Positions 1-9,319 are shown, counted from the stretch's first letter. The stretch: 64,000 nt of DNA from Bacteroidales bacterium (GCA_024400295.1 JAKSNA010000001.1:1-64000); one strand, 5' to 3'. Numbers and translations are program-made. Notes: a model not told the origin generated them from the letters alone.

Positions 1-14
1 TTCCATACGGGCGG

Positions 15-44
15 CAAAATTACACTATTTTTTGATACCGCAAG
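15..44 (-). promoter_or_regulatory. Bacteroidota-type promoter firing out of the window to the left
   Basis: Read on the minus strand, TAATTTTG (22-15) fits the Bacteroidota -7 consensus TAnnTTTG. An upstream CTTG (44-41), 18 bases away, is a 3/4 match to the -33 TTTG. Because rplQ is already closed by the terminator at 207-241, this promoter should drive a separate minus-strand gene that starts beyond base 1. That gene is not visible here. Confidence 0.5.
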
Positions 45-69
45 AGGTTTTTTTTATTTTTTTTGTCCG

Positions 70-117
70 GGCACGCGTGCCGCGTACTCGGTTATTGAAA
101 TACTGCCCTGCGGGCAG
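70..117. other. Palindrome and small hairpin in the post-rplQ gap
   Basis: A perfect 12-bp palindrome, GGCACGCGTGCC, lies at 70-81. A 6-bp stem with a 3-base loop (CTGCCC/GGGCAG) follows at 103-117, just before the hexamer repeat. Neither has a T-run, so they are not obvious terminators. Function unknown. Confidence 0.4.
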
Positions 118-124
118 CCCGCAA

Positions 125-206
125 GGTTTGGGTTATGGTTATGGTTTGGGTTATGGTTATGGTTTGGGTTATGGTTTGGGTTATGGTTTGGGTTATGGTT
201 TGGGTT
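125..206. repeat. G-rich telomere-like hexamer tandem repeat
   Basis: Thirteen hexamers in perfect 6-bp register, alternating GGTTTG and GGTTAT (with two GGTTAT-GGTTAT doublets), plus a final GGTT. The plus strand has no C throughout. The GG and GGG runs are regularly spaced, so the strand could form G-quadruplexes. It abuts the A-run of the rplQ terminator. An apparent small ORF across it encodes only Val/Met/Trp alternation and is not a gene. Confidence 0.9.
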
Positions 207-241
207 AAAAAAAGCTGGCGCAAGACAATTTTGCGCCAGCT
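207..241 (-). terminator. Rho-independent terminator of the ribosomal supercluster
   Basis: On the minus strand an 11-bp perfect stem (AGCTGGCGCAA with its complement, 213-223 and 231-241) with a 7-base loop is followed by a run of seven T. It lies 33 bases past the rplQ stop and closes the transcript. Confidence 0.92.
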
Positions 242-273
242 CTGTGTTGAACTAAGTCATAAGACTTTATTCC

Positions 274-753
274 TTATTCAGCTTTCGGAGCTTCTGTTGC
301 AGGAGCTTCAGCTGTTGTCTCGGCTGCTTTTTTCTTACCGCCGCGGCGTGTTGTCTTGGTGGTCTTTGCAGCTTTCTTGCCGTTTGTATAGACTTCGTTG
401 TAATCGACAAGTTCCATCATGCACATCTCTGCGCTGTCACCGGCGCGGAGGCCGAGTTTGATGATGCGGGTGTAACCGCCCGGGCGGTTAGCGACCTTCT
501 GGCTGATTTCGCGGAAGAGTTCTGTGACTGCATATTTGTTCTGCAAGTCGGCGAACACCACGCGGCGTGAATTTGTCGAGTCGTCTTTGGAACGAGTGAT
601 CATTGGCTCAACGTACTTGCGCAAAGCTTTGGCTTTAGCGACCGTTGTAATGATGCGTTTCTCAAGGATCAATGACGATGCCATATTTGAGAGCATAGCG
701 TTACGGTGAGCTGCTTTTCTTCCTAAATGATTGATTTTCTTATTGTGTCTCAT
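274..753 (-). CDS. rplQ: 50S ribosomal protein L17
   Basis: L17 sits near the exit of the peptide tunnel on the large subunit. The 159-residue product begins [13 protein letters not shown], the highly conserved L17 start, and keeps the family core to about residue 120. The last 30 residues are a Lys/Ala/Thr-rich tail ([10 protein letters not shown]..., ending EAPKAE) longer than the E. coli protein but usual for Bacteroidota. It is the last gene of the cluster, 5 bases after rpoA, and is followed by a strong terminator. Confidence 0.97.
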   Translation of the reverse strand: MRHNKKINHLGRKAAHRNAMLSNMASSLILEKRIITTVAKAKALRKYVEPMITRSKDDSTNSRRVVFADLQNKYAVTELFREISQKVANRPGGYTRIIKLGLRAGDSAEMCMMELVDYNEVYTNGKKAAKTTKTTRRGGKKKAAETTAEAPATEAPKAE

Positions 754-758
754 CTCTA

Positions 759-1751
759 TTATTCCTTATCTAATTTATATTTGCTGATATTCATTCCAAA
801 TTCGAGTCCCTTGTTTCTGACCAACTCTTCAAGTTCGGTGAGTGACTTCTTACCGAAGTTACGGAACTTGAGCAGATCGGCCTTGTTGAGGGCAACGAGT
901 TCACCGATTGTTTCGACTTCGGCTGCCTTGAGGCAGTTGAGTGCGCGAACTGAAAGATCCATATCGACGAGCTTGGTCTTGAGGAGCTGACGGATATGCA
1001 GTGAGCCTTCATCGAAGTCCTCGGAGACTGTCTTCTGTTCATCTAACAGTGTGATGCGTTCGTCTGAGAACAGCATAAAGTGGTAGATGAGGATTTTCGC
1101 GGCTTCCGTCATGGCATCTTTCGGATTGATTGAGCCATCAGTCTCGATGTCAAGGACGAGTTTCTCGTAGTCGGTCTTTTGTTCGACACGGTAGTTATCG
1201 ACCTTGAAGCTGACGTTTCTGATAGGTGTATGGATTGAATCGATGGCGATCGTGTTGATCGGTGCGCTGAGGACCTTGTTCTCATCGGCGTTGACATATC
1301 CCCTGCCCTTGTTGATGGTGATGTCGATGGTGATTTTCACCGACTTGTCCATGTGGCAGATGACGAGTTCCGGGTTCAGCACTTGGAACACTGAGAGGAA
1401 CTTGTTGATGTCGCCGGCGACGAACTCTTCCTGGTCACCGATGACGACGGTGGCCTTCTCGAACGTCTCGCCCGGGATTTGCTGTTTGAAGCGAACCTGC
1501 TTGAATTTCAGCACGATGTCGGTAAGGTCTTCGATGACGCCCGGTATCGGAGCCATCTCATGTTCAACGCCTTCAATGCGTATTGAAGTGATTGCGAAAC
1601 CTTCGAGCGATGAGAGGAGCACTCTTCTCAAGGCGTTACCGATTGTCATGCCATAGCCGGGTTCCAGCGGGCGGAACTCGAAGACACCGCGACGGTCTGT
1701 CGATTCTACCATGACGACCTTATCAGGTCTTTGAAATGCTAATATTGCCAT
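759..1751 (-). CDS. rpoA: RNA polymerase subunit alpha
   Basis: Alpha subunit (330 aa), the assembly scaffold of RNA polymerase. The N-terminal dimerisation domain carries [20 protein letters not shown] (about residues 33-52). A linker leads to the C-terminal helix-hairpin-helix domain (about 250-320) with the motif [14 protein letters not shown], which contacts UP elements and activators. It sits between rpsD and rplQ, the standard alpha-operon position, so polymerase and ribosome synthesis are co-expressed. Confidence 0.98.
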   Translation of the reverse strand: MAILAFQRPDKVVMVESTDRRGVFEFRPLEPGYGMTIGNALRRVLLSSLEGFAITSIRIEGVEHEMAPIPGVIEDLTDIVLKFKQVRFKQQIPGETFEKATVVIGDQEEFVAGDINKFLSVFQVLNPELVICHMDKSVKITIDITINKGRGYVNADENKVLSAPINTIAIDSIHTPIRNVSFKVDNYRVEQKTDYEKLVLDIETDGSINPKDAMTEAAKILIYHFMLFSDERITLLDEQKTVSEDFDEGSLHIRQLLKTKLVDMDLSVRALNCLKAAEVETIGELVALNKADLLKFRNFGKKSLTELEELVRNKGLEFGMNISKYKLDKE

Positions 1752-1770
1752 AATATCAGTTTATATTCGA

Positions 1771-2376
1771 TTATTTAGAATACAACTCAACGATCAGTTG
1801 TTCATTGATGTTTTCAGGAATATCCTCACGGTTAGGATAGCTCATGAACTTTCCTGTGAGGGTTGCTGAATCCCATTCTAACCATGGATAGCCACATGAG
1901 CGGCCTTCCACTGAATTTGTGATGACTTCCAAGCTCTTTGATCTTTCGCGGACTGCCACGATGTCACCCGGTTTCAACATTGCTGACGGAATGTTGAGGA
2001 TTTTGCCGTTGACCGTGATGTGGCGGTGGCTCACGAGCTGACGTGCCGCGTCACGTGTCTGGGCGATGCCGAGACGATAGACGACGTTGTCGAGACGTGA
2101 CTCGATGAGCTGGAGCAAAATCTCACCCGTGACACCCTTCTTCGTCGAAGCGAGAGCGTATGTCTTTCTGAACTGGCGCTCAAGGATGCCGTATGTGTAT
2201 TTTGCTTTCTGTTTCTCATTCAACTGTGTGCCGTATTCAGAAACTTTCTTGCGCTTCTTTGCTGCACCGTGTTGTCCCGGAGGGAAATTTCTCTTTTCGT
2301 AATTTTTGTCTGAGCCGTAGATTGGTTCACCGAATTTACGAGCGATTTTTGTTTTAGGACCTGTATATCTTGCCAT
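1771..2376 (-). CDS. rpsD: 30S ribosomal protein S4
   Basis: S4 (201 aa) is a primary 16S rRNA binder and, in many bacteria, the translational repressor of the alpha operon. The S4 core [14 protein letters not shown] leads into the S4 RNA-binding fold ([14 protein letters not shown]). The N-terminal zinc cysteines of C+ paralogues are absent, so this is the zinc-independent C- form. It lies between rpsK and rpoA. Confidence 0.97.
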   Translation of the reverse strand: MARYTGPKTKIARKFGEPIYGSDKNYEKRNFPPGQHGAAKKRKKVSEYGTQLNEKQKAKYTYGILERQFRKTYALASTKKGVTGEILLQLIESRLDNVVYRLGIAQTRDAARQLVSHRHITVNGKILNIPSAMLKPGDIVAVRERSKSLEVITNSVEGRSCGYPWLEWDSATLTGKFMSYPNREDIPENINEQLIVELYSK

Positions 2377-2408
2377 AACTTTCTCTTTTTAAATTGTTAA
2401 ACAAAAAA

Positions 2409-2798
2409 TTACACTCTTCTGCGCTTTGGTGGACGGCATCCGTTGTGCGGCAATGGTGTAACGTCGATGATTTCTGTTACTTCAACGCCTGTTGAGTGAA
2501 TTGCACGGATGGCTGACTCACGGCCTGCGCCTGGTCCTTTGACGAATACTTTGACTTTACGTAATCCCAGGTCGTATGCTGTCTTTGTGCATTCTTCTGC
2601 TGCCATCTGAGCTGCGTAAGGGGTGTTTTTCTTTGAACCCTTGAAGCCCATCTTTCCGGCTGATGCCCATGATATGACCTGTCCTTCATTGTTTGTTAAT
2701 GAAATGATGATGTTATTGAAGGAAGCTTTGATGAAGGCTTTGCCCTGTGCTTCGATCTTAACAACACGTTTCTTAACGGTTTTTGTGTTTTTTGCCAT
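2409..2798 (-). CDS. rpsK: 30S ribosomal protein S11
   Basis: S11 (129 aa) forms part of the 30S platform and the mRNA exit region. Conserved segments [12 protein letters not shown] and the C-terminal [18 protein letters not shown] identify it. It is separated from rpsM by an unusually long 120-bp gap that holds a repeat element (2799-2918), whereas other genes of the cluster are packed within a few tens of bases. Confidence 0.97.
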   Translation of the reverse strand: MAKNTKTVKKRVVKIEAQGKAFIKASFNNIIISLTNNEGQVISWASAGKMGFKGSKKNTPYAAQMAAEECTKTAYDLGLRKVKVFVKGPGAGRESAIRAIHSTGVEVTEIIDVTPLPHNGCRPPKRRRV

Positions 2799-2918
2799 TT
2801 TTTTAGCTTTTTTTTTAATGGTATTTAATATGATCCAACCCCCTTTGCAAGAGATTGAAGTGTGGAGAGTGAAGTTTGAAGTCGTCCGACTCCACTCTTA
2901 ACTCTCAACACTCAACAC
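2799..2918. repeat. Intergenic repeat element inside the ribosomal operon
   Basis: This 120-bp gap between rpsM and rpsK contains short purine-rich units (GAGAGT/GTTGAG type on the minus strand) flanking a small palindrome AGTCG-TC-CGACT at 2880-2891. The two flanks are themselves an imperfect inverted repeat. The same arrangement, GAGAGTTAAGAG units followed by a palindrome, recurs at 34149-34198, so this looks like a dispersed element and not operon leader sequence. Confidence 0.6.
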
Positions 2919-3296
2919 TTACTTAGTGGCTTTCTTTTTGTTTGCAACGGTCTTCTTGCGACCCTTACGGGTACGTGCGTTGTTCTTTGTGCTCTGGCCA
3001 CGGAGTGGCAGACCTGAACGGTGGCGGATTCCTCTGTAGCAACCGATGTCCATCAAACGTTTGATGTTGATCTGGATCTCGCTGCGGAGTTCACCTTCCG
3101 TCTTGTATTTTTCGGCGATGATGTTACGGATTGCGTTCTGCTCATCATCTGTCCAGTCCTGGACTTTCTTTTCTAATTCGACATTGGCTTCCTTGAGGAT
3201 AGCCTTCGCTGCCGAACGACCGATACCGAAAATGTAGGTCAATGAAATCTGACCCTGTTTGTTATTCGGGATATCTACACCAGCAATTCTAGCCAT
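2919..3296 (-). CDS. rpsM: 30S ribosomal protein S13
   Basis: S13 (125 aa) contacts the 50S head bridge and the P-site tRNA. It starts [16 protein letters not shown] and carries the helix-turn-helix [13 protein letters not shown] and the conserved [17 protein letters not shown] with NNARTRKG at the C-terminus. Its neighbours rpmJ and rpsK are in the standard order. Confidence 0.97.
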   Translation of the reverse strand: MARIAGVDIPNNKQGQISLTYIFGIGRSAAKAILKEANVELEKKVQDWTDDEQNAIRNIIAEKYKTEGELRSEIQINIKRLMDIGCYRGIRHRSGLPLRGQSTKNNARTRKGRKKTVANKKKATK

Positions 3297-3315
3297 AATT
3301 TCCTGATTTTTTTAA

Positions 3316-3432
3316 TTAACCCTGACGTTGGTTTTCCTTAGGGTTCTTTTTGTTAATTACATACAATTTACCTTTGCGACGCACTATGATGCAATCGGCT
3401 GATCTCTTCTTGATTGATGCTCTGACTTTCAT
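3316..3432 (-). CDS. rpmJ: 50S ribosomal protein L36 (zinc-free type)
   Basis: A 38-residue gene read directly from the minus strand: it starts [14 protein letters not shown] and ends NPKENQRQG before TAA at 3316-3318. Length, position between infA and rpsM, and the core RRKGKLYVI match L36. The usual zinc ligands (CxxC plus Cys/His near the C-terminus) are reduced to one Cys, so this is the zinc-independent form. Confidence 0.95.
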   Translation of the reverse strand: MKVRASIKKRSADCIIVRRKGKLYVINKKNPKENQRQG

Positions 3433-3462
3433 TTTATCAATTTTTTAATTTTGTCTTCACAT

Positions 3463-3681
3463 TTATTTGTACCTGAAACTTATACGTCCTTTTGTCAGAT
3501 CGTAAGGTGACATTTCGACTTTCACCCTATCGCCCGGGAGGATCTTGATATAATGGAGTCTCATCTTGCCAGAGATGTGCGCGATGATCTGTATCCCATT
3601 CTCGAGCTCCACCCTAAACATTGCGTTACCCAGTGACTCAAGCACCGTACCGTCTTGTTCTATTGATGACTGTTTTGGCAT
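3463..3681 (-). CDS. infA: Translation initiation factor IF-1
   Basis: IF-1 (72 aa) is an OB-fold protein that occupies the 30S A site during initiation. The start [11 protein letters not shown] at 3681 gives the family length and is 11 bases after the map stop. An in-frame ATG 14 codons upstream would overlap map and add a non-homologous extension, so I reject it. Core motifs [18 protein letters not shown] and the C-terminal [13 protein letters not shown] are typical. Confidence 0.97.
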   Translation of the reverse strand: MPKQSSIEQDGTVLESLGNAMFRVELENGIQIIAHISGKMRLHYIKILPGDRVKVEMSPYDLTKGRISFRYK

Positions 3682-3692
3682 ATAATTTCTTT

Positions 3693-4469
3693 TTATTTGT
3701 TGTTTTCTACTGCTTCTGCCCATTCAAAACTTGATAATATCTCGGCCTTGCCTTTGCGCACCGCGATATCGTGTTCGAAGTGAGCGGCGGGTTTTCTGTC
3801 ACGCGTGGTGATCGTCCATCCGTCACGTTCTTGTACGATTTCCTTCTTGCCGAGGGTGATCATCGGTTCTATGGCGAGTACCATGCCTTCAACCAGCTTG
3901 TTGCCTGTGCCGCGTCTTCCGTAGTTTGGCACCTGCGGGTCTTCGTGCATCTTGCGTCCCACGCCGTGACCGACGAGTTCACGGACGACTCCGTAACCGA
4001 ACGACTCCGTGTAGCTCTGCACCGCATAGCCGATGTCGCCGACTCTGTTTCCGGCCACCGCCGCCTCGATGCCTTTGTAGAGTGACTCCTTCGTCCTCTG
4101 AAGAAGAAGGCGTGTCTCCTCCGCAACCTCACCGCAGCAGAAGGTGTAAGCCGAGTCGCCGACATAACCATTCAGCACAGTGCCACAGTCGATTGAGACA
4201 ATGTCTCCGTCACGAAGCTCGTAGTCGCCCGGTATGCCGTGAACCACCTGCTCGTTGACCGAGATGCACAGGCTTCCGGGAAATCCGCCGTAGCCCTTGA
4301 AGGCCGGCGTTGCGCCATTGTCTCTGATAAACTCTTCAGCGAGTCTGTCGAGGTCGATGGTACGGACTCCCGGACGCACATGCTTTCCCACTTCGCCCAG
4401 GGTCTTGCCCACGAGCAAAGCAGCTTGTCTCAGCAATTCGATTTCGTTATCTGTTCTGAAATGAATCAT
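3693..4469 (-). CDS. map: Type I methionine aminopeptidase
   Basis: Removes the initiator Met from nascent proteins. The 258-residue sequence shows the pita-bread metal ligands in order: Asp in SIDCGTV and GDSAYTF, His in [10 protein letters not shown], Glu in AIEPM, and a C-terminal Glu-containing strand near residue 230. The substrate-binding His of VVHGIPG is also present. Its place between secY and infA is standard for Bacteroidota and links N-terminal processing to ribosome synthesis. Confidence 0.95.
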   Translation of the reverse strand: MIHFRTDNEIELLRQAALLVGKTLGEVGKHVRPGVRTIDLDRLAEEFIRDNGATPAFKGYGGFPGSLCISVNEQVVHGIPGDYELRDGDIVSIDCGTVLNGYVGDSAYTFCCGEVAEETRLLLQRTKESLYKGIEAAVAGNRVGDIGYAVQSYTESFGYGVVRELVGHGVGRKMHEDPQVPNYGRRGTGNKLVEGMVLAIEPMITLGKKEIVQERDGWTITTRDRKPAAHFEHDIAVRKGKAEILSSFEWAEAVENNK

Positions 4470-4483
4470 AGACCTTATAGAAA

Positions 4484-5893
4484 TTACATCCTGCCCACGC
4501 GGCCTTTGATACGGCCTGACTTTGTAAGACCGTCGTAATGACGCATGAGAAGGTGACTTTCAATTTGTTGCAATGTATCCAACACCACACCGACGAGGAT
4601 CAGCAGTGATGTGCCGCCGTAGAACTGGCTGAACTGCTGGTTGACACCGAGTGTGGAGACGATAGCAGGCATGATTGCCACAACACCGATGAAGAGTGCT
4701 CCCGGAAGAGTGATTCTCGACATGACTGTGTCAAAGTATTCCTGTGTCTTCTTGCCAGGTTTGACGCCCGGTATGAAACCGCCGTTCTTCTTGATGTCTT
4801 CAGCCATCTGTGCCGGGTTGATGGTCACAGCTGTATAGAAGTACGTGAAGATGACGATGAAGAGGAAGAACACGAGGTTGTACCAGAAACCGTTCATGTC
4901 GGTCATTGCTCTCCAGAATCCGCCGAGGCTTTCTGTCTGTGTGTAACCAATGATAGTGATTGGCACGAAGAGGATTGCCTGTGCGAAGATGATTGGCATG
5001 ACGCCTGCTGCATTGACTTTCAATGGGATGTACTGGCGGACTCCACCGTACTGTTTGTTACCGACAACACGTTTGGCATACTGTACCGGCACTTTGCGTG
5101 TGCCCTGCACGAGCATGATTGTCATGATGATGACGAGTACGAGGAATACGATTTCCAGCAAGAAGAAGATCGGGCCGCCTGTGCCTTCAGTGAAGCGTGA
5201 AGCGATCTCTGCGAACAAAGCGAAAGGAAGACGTGCGATGATACCAATCATGATGATGAGTGATATGCCGTTGCCAATACCTTTGTCTGTTATGCGCTCG
5301 CCGAGCCACATGATGAACAATGTTCCCGCGATGAGGATGATCACTGACGATATCCAGAAGAACAATGTCGGTGTGCCGCCTGGGACGAACGGATAGATTG
5401 CTTCAGCAGGCATCTGGACGCGGAGGTTAGCGATGTAACCAGGGGCCTGGATTGCCACGATGAGTACCGTGAGGTAACGAGTGATTTGGTTAATCTTGCG
5501 ACGGCCGCTCTCGCCTTCTTTCTGCAAACGCTGGAAGTAAGGGATCGCCATGCCGAGCAATTGAATGATAATGCTTGCGGTGATGTACGGCATGATACCG
5601 AGGGCGAACACCGAAGCATTAGCAAACGCACCACCTGAGAACATATTCAACAAACCAAGGAGACCAGAGCTGCTTTGATTCTTCAAAGCTGACAGTGCGT
5701 TCGGGTCAACACCGGGGAGGACGACATACGATCCAAAACGGTAGATCAGGATGATCATCAGCGTGTAAAGGATGCGTTTGCGAAGCTCCTCGATTTTAAA
5801 GATATTTTGGATGTTTTCTCTGAGTCTCTTGTTCGTCCACAGAAGACCTGCGACGACGACACAGACCAAAATAACAATTAATAACTCCTTCAT
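4484..5893 (-). CDS. secY: Preprotein translocase subunit SecY
   Basis: Central channel of the Sec translocon, with about ten membrane helices. Recognisable parts are the plug-proximal LPGVDPNAL region, SGLLGLLNMFSGGAF, PYITASIIIQLL, and GVRQYIPLKVNAAGVMPIIF. At 469 residues it is longer than usual. The extra length includes a hydrophobic N-terminal stretch (residues 2-19, LLIVILVCVVVAGLL) before the normal start-like KRLRENIQNIF. No ATG, GTG or TTG fits at the usual position, so the extension appears genuine. It follows rplO by 19 bases. Confidence 0.95.
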   Translation of the reverse strand: MKELLIVILVCVVVAGLLWTNKRLRENIQNIFKIEELRKRILYTLMIILIYRFGSYVVLPGVDPNALSALKNQSSSGLLGLLNMFSGGAFANASVFALGIMPYITASIIIQLLGMAIPYFQRLQKEGESGRRKINQITRYLTVLIVAIQAPGYIANLRVQMPAEAIYPFVPGGTPTLFFWISSVIILIAGTLFIMWLGERITDKGIGNGISLIIMIGIIARLPFALFAEIASRFTEGTGGPIFFLLEIVFLVLVIIMTIMLVQGTRKVPVQYAKRVVGNKQYGGVRQYIPLKVNAAGVMPIIFAQAILFVPITIIGYTQTESLGGFWRAMTDMNGFWYNLVFFLFIVIFTYFYTAVTINPAQMAEDIKKNGGFIPGVKPGKKTQEYFDTVMSRITLPGALFIGVVAIMPAIVSTLGVNQQFSQFYGGTSLLILVGVVLDTLQQIESHLLMRHYDGLTKSGRIKGRVGRM

Positions 5894-5912
5894 ATCTCTT
5901 TAGTTTAGTTGA

Positions 5913-6356
5913 TTAGATTTTCTCAATAGTACCACCAGCCTTTGTGATAGCTTCCTCCGCGCTCTTTGAGAATGCGTGGGCCTTCACTGTGACTGCTGTT
6001 GTCAATTCACCGTTTCCGAGAATTTTAACAAGTTCATTTTTACCTGCCAAGCCGTTCTTGTGAAGCTCTTCAGGTGTGATAGTTGTTAATCCGTTGTTGG
6101 CCAAGTTCTGGATTTCTTCAAGGTTGACAGGGCGATAGCTGACGCGGTTGATGTTCTTGAAGCCATACTTAGGGACGATACGCTGGAGAGGCATCTGGCC
6201 ACCCTCGAAACCGATCTTGTGAGTGTTTCCTGAGCGCTGGCCGGCACCCTTATGACCGCGTGTTGATGTTCCGCCGTAGCCAGAACCCTGTCCGCGACCG
6301 ATTCTCTTGCGTTCTCTTACAGAACCTTTTGCCGGTTTAAGATTACTAAGATCCAT
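5913..6356 (-). CDS. rplO: 50S ribosomal protein L15
   Basis: L15 (147 aa) binds 23S rRNA late in large-subunit assembly. The glycine-rich start (RIGRGQGSGYGGTSTRGHKG) and the middle segment FEGGQMPLQRIVPKYGF are diagnostic. It lies between rpmD and secY. Confidence 0.97.
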   Translation of the reverse strand: MDLSNLKPAKGSVRERKRIGRGQGSGYGGTSTRGHKGAGQRSGNTHKIGFEGGQMPLQRIVPKYGFKNINRVSYRPVNLEEIQNLANNGLTTITPEELHKNGLAGKNELVKILGNGELTTAVTVKAHAFSKSAEEAITKAGGTIEKI

Positions 6357-6383
6357 AGTTTTTAAATTTCCTTAGTTTAACAA

Positions 6384-6566
6384 TTAGATTTCTTCGATTT
6401 TGAGAAGATGCTCGATTTTCTTCACCATGCCGGCGATTGAAGGGTTTTCCATGTCAACTTCCACTGACTGGTGCATCTTTCTTATTTTCAAGCATTTCAG
6501 AGTGTCTTTCTGATCCTGTGGTCTGCCGATGCCACTTTTAATCTGAGTGATTCTAACTTTCTTCAT
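6384..6566 (-). CDS. rpmD: 50S ribosomal protein L30
   Basis: L30 (60 aa), a small ferredoxin-like large-subunit protein. KKVRITQIKSGIGRPQDQ and the RKMHQSVEV segment match the family and the length is typical. It lies between rpsE and rplO in the spc order. Confidence 0.95.
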   Translation of the reverse strand: MKKVRITQIKSGIGRPQDQKDTLKCLKIRKMHQSVEVDMENPSIAGMVKKIEHLLKIEEI

Positions 6567-6579
6567 AGTTCAATTTAGA

Positions 6580-7098
6580 TTATCCGTTAAACACCACATC
6601 CATATCAACGCCTCTCATCTGTGCGACAGTGCGTGCGTCGCGCATCTTTGACAATGCGACGAATGTTGCCTTGACGACTGAGTGAGGGTTTGATGAACCT
6701 TTAGACTTTGCGAGAACGTTCTTCACGCCGACGCTTTCGAGGACGGCACGCATAGCGCCGCCGGCGATGACGCCGGTACCAGGTGTAGCCGGCTGGAGGT
6801 AAACGTATGCTCCGCAGTATTTACCATACTGTTCGTGAGGAAGTGTACCATTGATTACCGGGACTTTGATGAGGTTCTTCTTTGCATCTTCAGCACCTTT
6901 CTGGATGGCGGCCTGTACTTCCTTGGCTTTGCCAAGACCGTAACCAACCACGCCATTTTCGTTGCCGACGACGACGATAGCTGCGAATGTGAAGGCACGA
7001 CCGCCCTTGGTGACCTTAGTCACGCGGCTGACATGCACCATACGTTCTTTAAGTTCGATTTCCGAGCTTTTCACTTTTTTTACGTTGACTTCTGCCAT
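6580..7098 (-). CDS. rpsE: 30S ribosomal protein S5
   Basis: S5 (172 aa) takes part in decoding fidelity and mRNA unwinding at the entry channel. The double-stranded-RNA-binding-like N-domain contains [14 protein letters not shown] and [10 protein letters not shown], and the C-domain has the [15 protein letters not shown] segment. It starts 4 bases after the rplR stop, suggesting coupled translation. Confidence 0.97.
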   Translation of the reverse strand: MAEVNVKKVKSSEIELKERMVHVSRVTKVTKGGRAFTFAAIVVVGNENGVVGYGLGKAKEVQAAIQKGAEDAKKNLIKVPVINGTLPHEQYGKYCGAYVYLQPATPGTGVIAGGAMRAVLESVGVKNVLAKSKGSSNPHSVVKATFVALSKMRDARTVAQMRGVDMDVVFNG

Positions 7099-7102
7099 AG
7101 CT

Positions 7103-7456
7103 TTAGAATTTTAATCCACCATTACGAGCGCCTTCTGCGAGAGACTTCACTCTACCATGATACAAATAACCGTTACGATCGAACACCACTGTCTCCACGC
7201 CGGCTGCCTTTGCCTTTTCAGCGATGAGGTTACCGACCTTGTTGGCCTGTTCAATCTTTGTAATTTTCTCTTCTTCGATTCCGTTTTCGCGTGAGCTGGC
7301 TGCAACGATTGTCCTGCCGGCTTCATCGTCGATGAGTTGTACGTAAATCGACTTATTGCTTCTAAAGACAGACATTCTCGGACGTGCTGCTGTGCCGCTG
7401 ACGACTTTACGGACGCGTCTCTTGATGTTTAATCTTCTTTCGATCTTCTTATTCAT
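7103..7456 (-). CDS. rplR: 50S ribosomal protein L18
   Basis: L18 (117 aa) binds 5S rRNA together with L5. Conserved features are [20 protein letters not shown] and the C-terminal [20 protein letters not shown]. Its position between rplF and rpsE is standard. Confidence 0.97.
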   Translation of the reverse strand: MNKKIERRLNIKRRVRKVVSGTAARPRMSVFRSNKSIYVQLIDDEAGRTIVAASSRENGIEEEKITKIEQANKVGNLIAEKAKAAGVETVVFDRNGYLYHGRVKSLAEGARNGGLKF

Positions 7457-7481
7457 CTTTCTTGCGTTTTAGAATTAAACA

Positions 7482-8042
7482 TTATTTACCTGCTGCCTTA
7501 CCAGCCTTGCGTCTGAGGACTTCGCCCTCGAACTTGATACCCTTGCCCTTGTAAGGTTCAGGACGTCTGTATGAGCGAATCTTTGCTGCCACCTGGCCGA
7601 GCAATTGTTTGTCGTATGAACGGAGCTTCAGAATCGGGTTCTTACCTCTTTCGTTTATGGTTTCGCAGGTGATCTCCTCTGGGAAAGCCATAATCATGTT
7701 GTGTGAGAAACCGAGACCGAGTTCGAGTTGTTTGCCGTTGGCCTTGGCTTCAGCCTTGTAGCCGACGCCGACGAACTCCATGACGAGTTCGAAGCCTTCC
7801 GAAACACCCTTCACCATATTGAAGAACAGAGCACGATAGAGACCGTGTTTTGCGGATGCATTCTCAATGTTTGCTGGTTCAACAATGATGTGACCGTCTT
7901 CAATCTTAACGTTGACATCGCCGCGGAAGTCCTGGCTGAGTGTGCCGAGCTTACCTTTGACGGTGAGAACGTTGTCTTTCAATGCGACCTCGACACCTGC
8001 CGGGATTGCGATTGGTAATTTACCTATTCTTGATAATGCCAT
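7482..8042 (-). CDS. rplF: 50S ribosomal protein L6
   Basis: L6 (186 aa) lies near the factor-binding site of the large subunit. The first domain starts SRIGKLPIAIPAGV. The C-terminal signature includes RRPEPYKGKGIKFEGE. It lies between rpsH and rplR. Confidence 0.97.
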   Translation of the reverse strand: MALSRIGKLPIAIPAGVEVALKDNVLTVKGKLGTLSQDFRGDVNVKIEDGHIIVEPANIENASAKHGLYRALFFNMVKGVSEGFELVMEFVGVGYKAEAKANGKQLELGLGFSHNMIMAFPEEITCETINERGKNPILKLRSYDKQLLGQVAAKIRSYRRPEPYKGKGIKFEGEVLRRKAGKAAGK

Positions 8043-8063
8043 AGCTGTTATTCTCCTATCTTA

Positions 8064-8462
8064 TTATGAAACATAGCACAACACTTCGCCTCCGATATGG
8101 AGTTTACGAGCTTCTTTATCAGTCATGATACCTTTTGAAGTAGAGATGATTGCGATGCCGAGACCGTTCATCACTCTTGGGAGGTTTTCAGAGTCAGCGT
8201 AGTGACGGAGACCAGGGCGTGAGACGCGGTCGATTGTCACGATGGCCGACTGTTTTGTCACAGGGTGGTACTTAAGAGCGATCTTAATTGTACCTTGAGG
8301 TCCTTCTTCCACGAACTTATAGTTGAGGATATAGCCTTTTTCAAAGAGGATCTTTGTGATGGCCTTCTTTGTGTTTGATGCAGGGACCTCCACGATTCTA
8401 TGTTTAGCATTGACTGCATTGCGAACGCGTGTCAAAAAATCTGCTATAGGGTCTGTAATCAT
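8064..8462 (-). CDS. rpsH: 30S ribosomal protein S8
   Basis: S8 (132 aa) binds 16S rRNA and, in E. coli, represses the spc operon. It starts TDPIADFLTRVRNA, and the C-terminal segment (GIAIISTSKGIMTDKEAR, then GGEVLCYVS) is diagnostic. Whether it regulates this cluster cannot be judged from sequence. Confidence 0.97.
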   Translation of the reverse strand: MITDPIADFLTRVRNAVNAKHRIVEVPASNTKKAITKILFEKGYILNYKFVEEGPQGTIKIALKYHPVTKQSAIVTIDRVSRPGLRHYADSENLPRVMNGLGIAIISTSKGIMTDKEARKLHIGGEVLCYVS

Positions 8463-8485
8463 AGTTTTAATCCTTTCTAATTAAA

Positions 8486-8755
8486 TTACCAACTTGCTTT
8501 CTTAACACCTGGGATCAAACCTTTGAGGGCCATTTCACGGAAGTTGATACGTGAGATGCCGAACTGACGCATATAACCTTTTGGACGTCCTGTAAGTTGA
8601 CAACGATTGTGCACGCGGATAGGAGATGCGTTTCTCGGAAGCTTCTGGAGGCCGATGTAGTCGCCGGCTTCTTTGAGAGCAGCGCGTTTTTCAGCGTATT
8701 TCTCTACCATCGCCATTCTTTTGCGCTCACGCGCTTTCATTGATTCTTTTGCCAT
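8486..8755 (-). CDS. rpsN: 30S ribosomal protein S14 (zinc-free type)
   Basis: S14 (89 aa), a head protein of the 30S subunit. It is the longer C- form without the CxxC zinc pairs of the 61-residue type. It shows [19 protein letters not shown], then [18 protein letters not shown] at the C-terminus. It lies between rplE and rpsH. Confidence 0.97.
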   Translation of the reverse strand: MAKESMKARERKRMAMVEKYAEKRAALKEAGDYIGLQKLPRNASPIRVHNRCQLTGRPKGYMRQFGISRINFREMALKGLIPGVKKASW

Positions 8756-8761
8756 ATCTTA

Positions 8762-9319
8762 CTATTTTTTCTGGTTTTTAAATGGAAGACCAAACTGCTT
8801 CAACAAGGCCATTGCTTCCTTGTCGGTGTTCGCTGATGTGACGAAGGTGATATCCATGCCGTTGATCTTGTTGACCTTGTCCATGTCGATCTCCGGGAAG
8901 ATGATCTGCTCGGTGATGCCGAAGCTGTAGTTGCCGCGGCCGTCGAAACCTTTGTCGTTGATACCTCTGAAGTCACGAACACGTGGGAGGGCGACAGCGA
9001 CTAAGCGTTCGAGAAATTCGTACATCTTGTCACCACGCAGTGTCACGCGCACGCCAATCGGGTTACCACGACGCAACTTGAAGTTTGACACGTCGTGTCT
9101 TGAAATTGTCGGAACGGCTTTTTGTCCGGTGATAGCTGTCATTTCCTCTACACCATAGTCAATCAGTTTCTTGTCGGCGAGAGCTGCGCCGATACCCTGA
9201 TTGAGCGAAATTTTCAAAAGCCGTGGAACCTGCATCACAGTCTTGTACTGGAATTCCTTCATTAATGCAGGCACGATTTCGCTCTTATACTGTTCTCTGA
9301 GTTTGGGTTGATAGTTCAT
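8762..9319 (-). CDS. rplE: 50S ribosomal protein L5
   Basis: L5 (185 aa) binds 5S rRNA and contacts P-site tRNA. Motifs [17 protein letters not shown] and [17 protein letters not shown] are typical. Its start codon overlaps the rplX stop by one base (9319), indicating translational coupling. Confidence 0.97.
   Translation of the reverse strand: MNYQPKLREQYKSEIVPALMKEFQYKTVMQVPRLLKISLNQGIGAALADKKLIDYGVEEMTAITGQKAVPTISRHDVSNFKLRRGNPIGVRVTLRGDKMYEFLERLVAVALPRVRDFRGINDKGFDGRGNYSFGITEQIIFPEIDMDKVNKINGMDITFVTSANTDKEAMALLKQFGLPFKNQKK

Noticed and set aside
135..461. Plus-strand ORF encoding alternating Met/Val/Trp
   Set aside because: It is the hexamer repeat read in frame, followed by the antisense of rplQ; no protein-like features.
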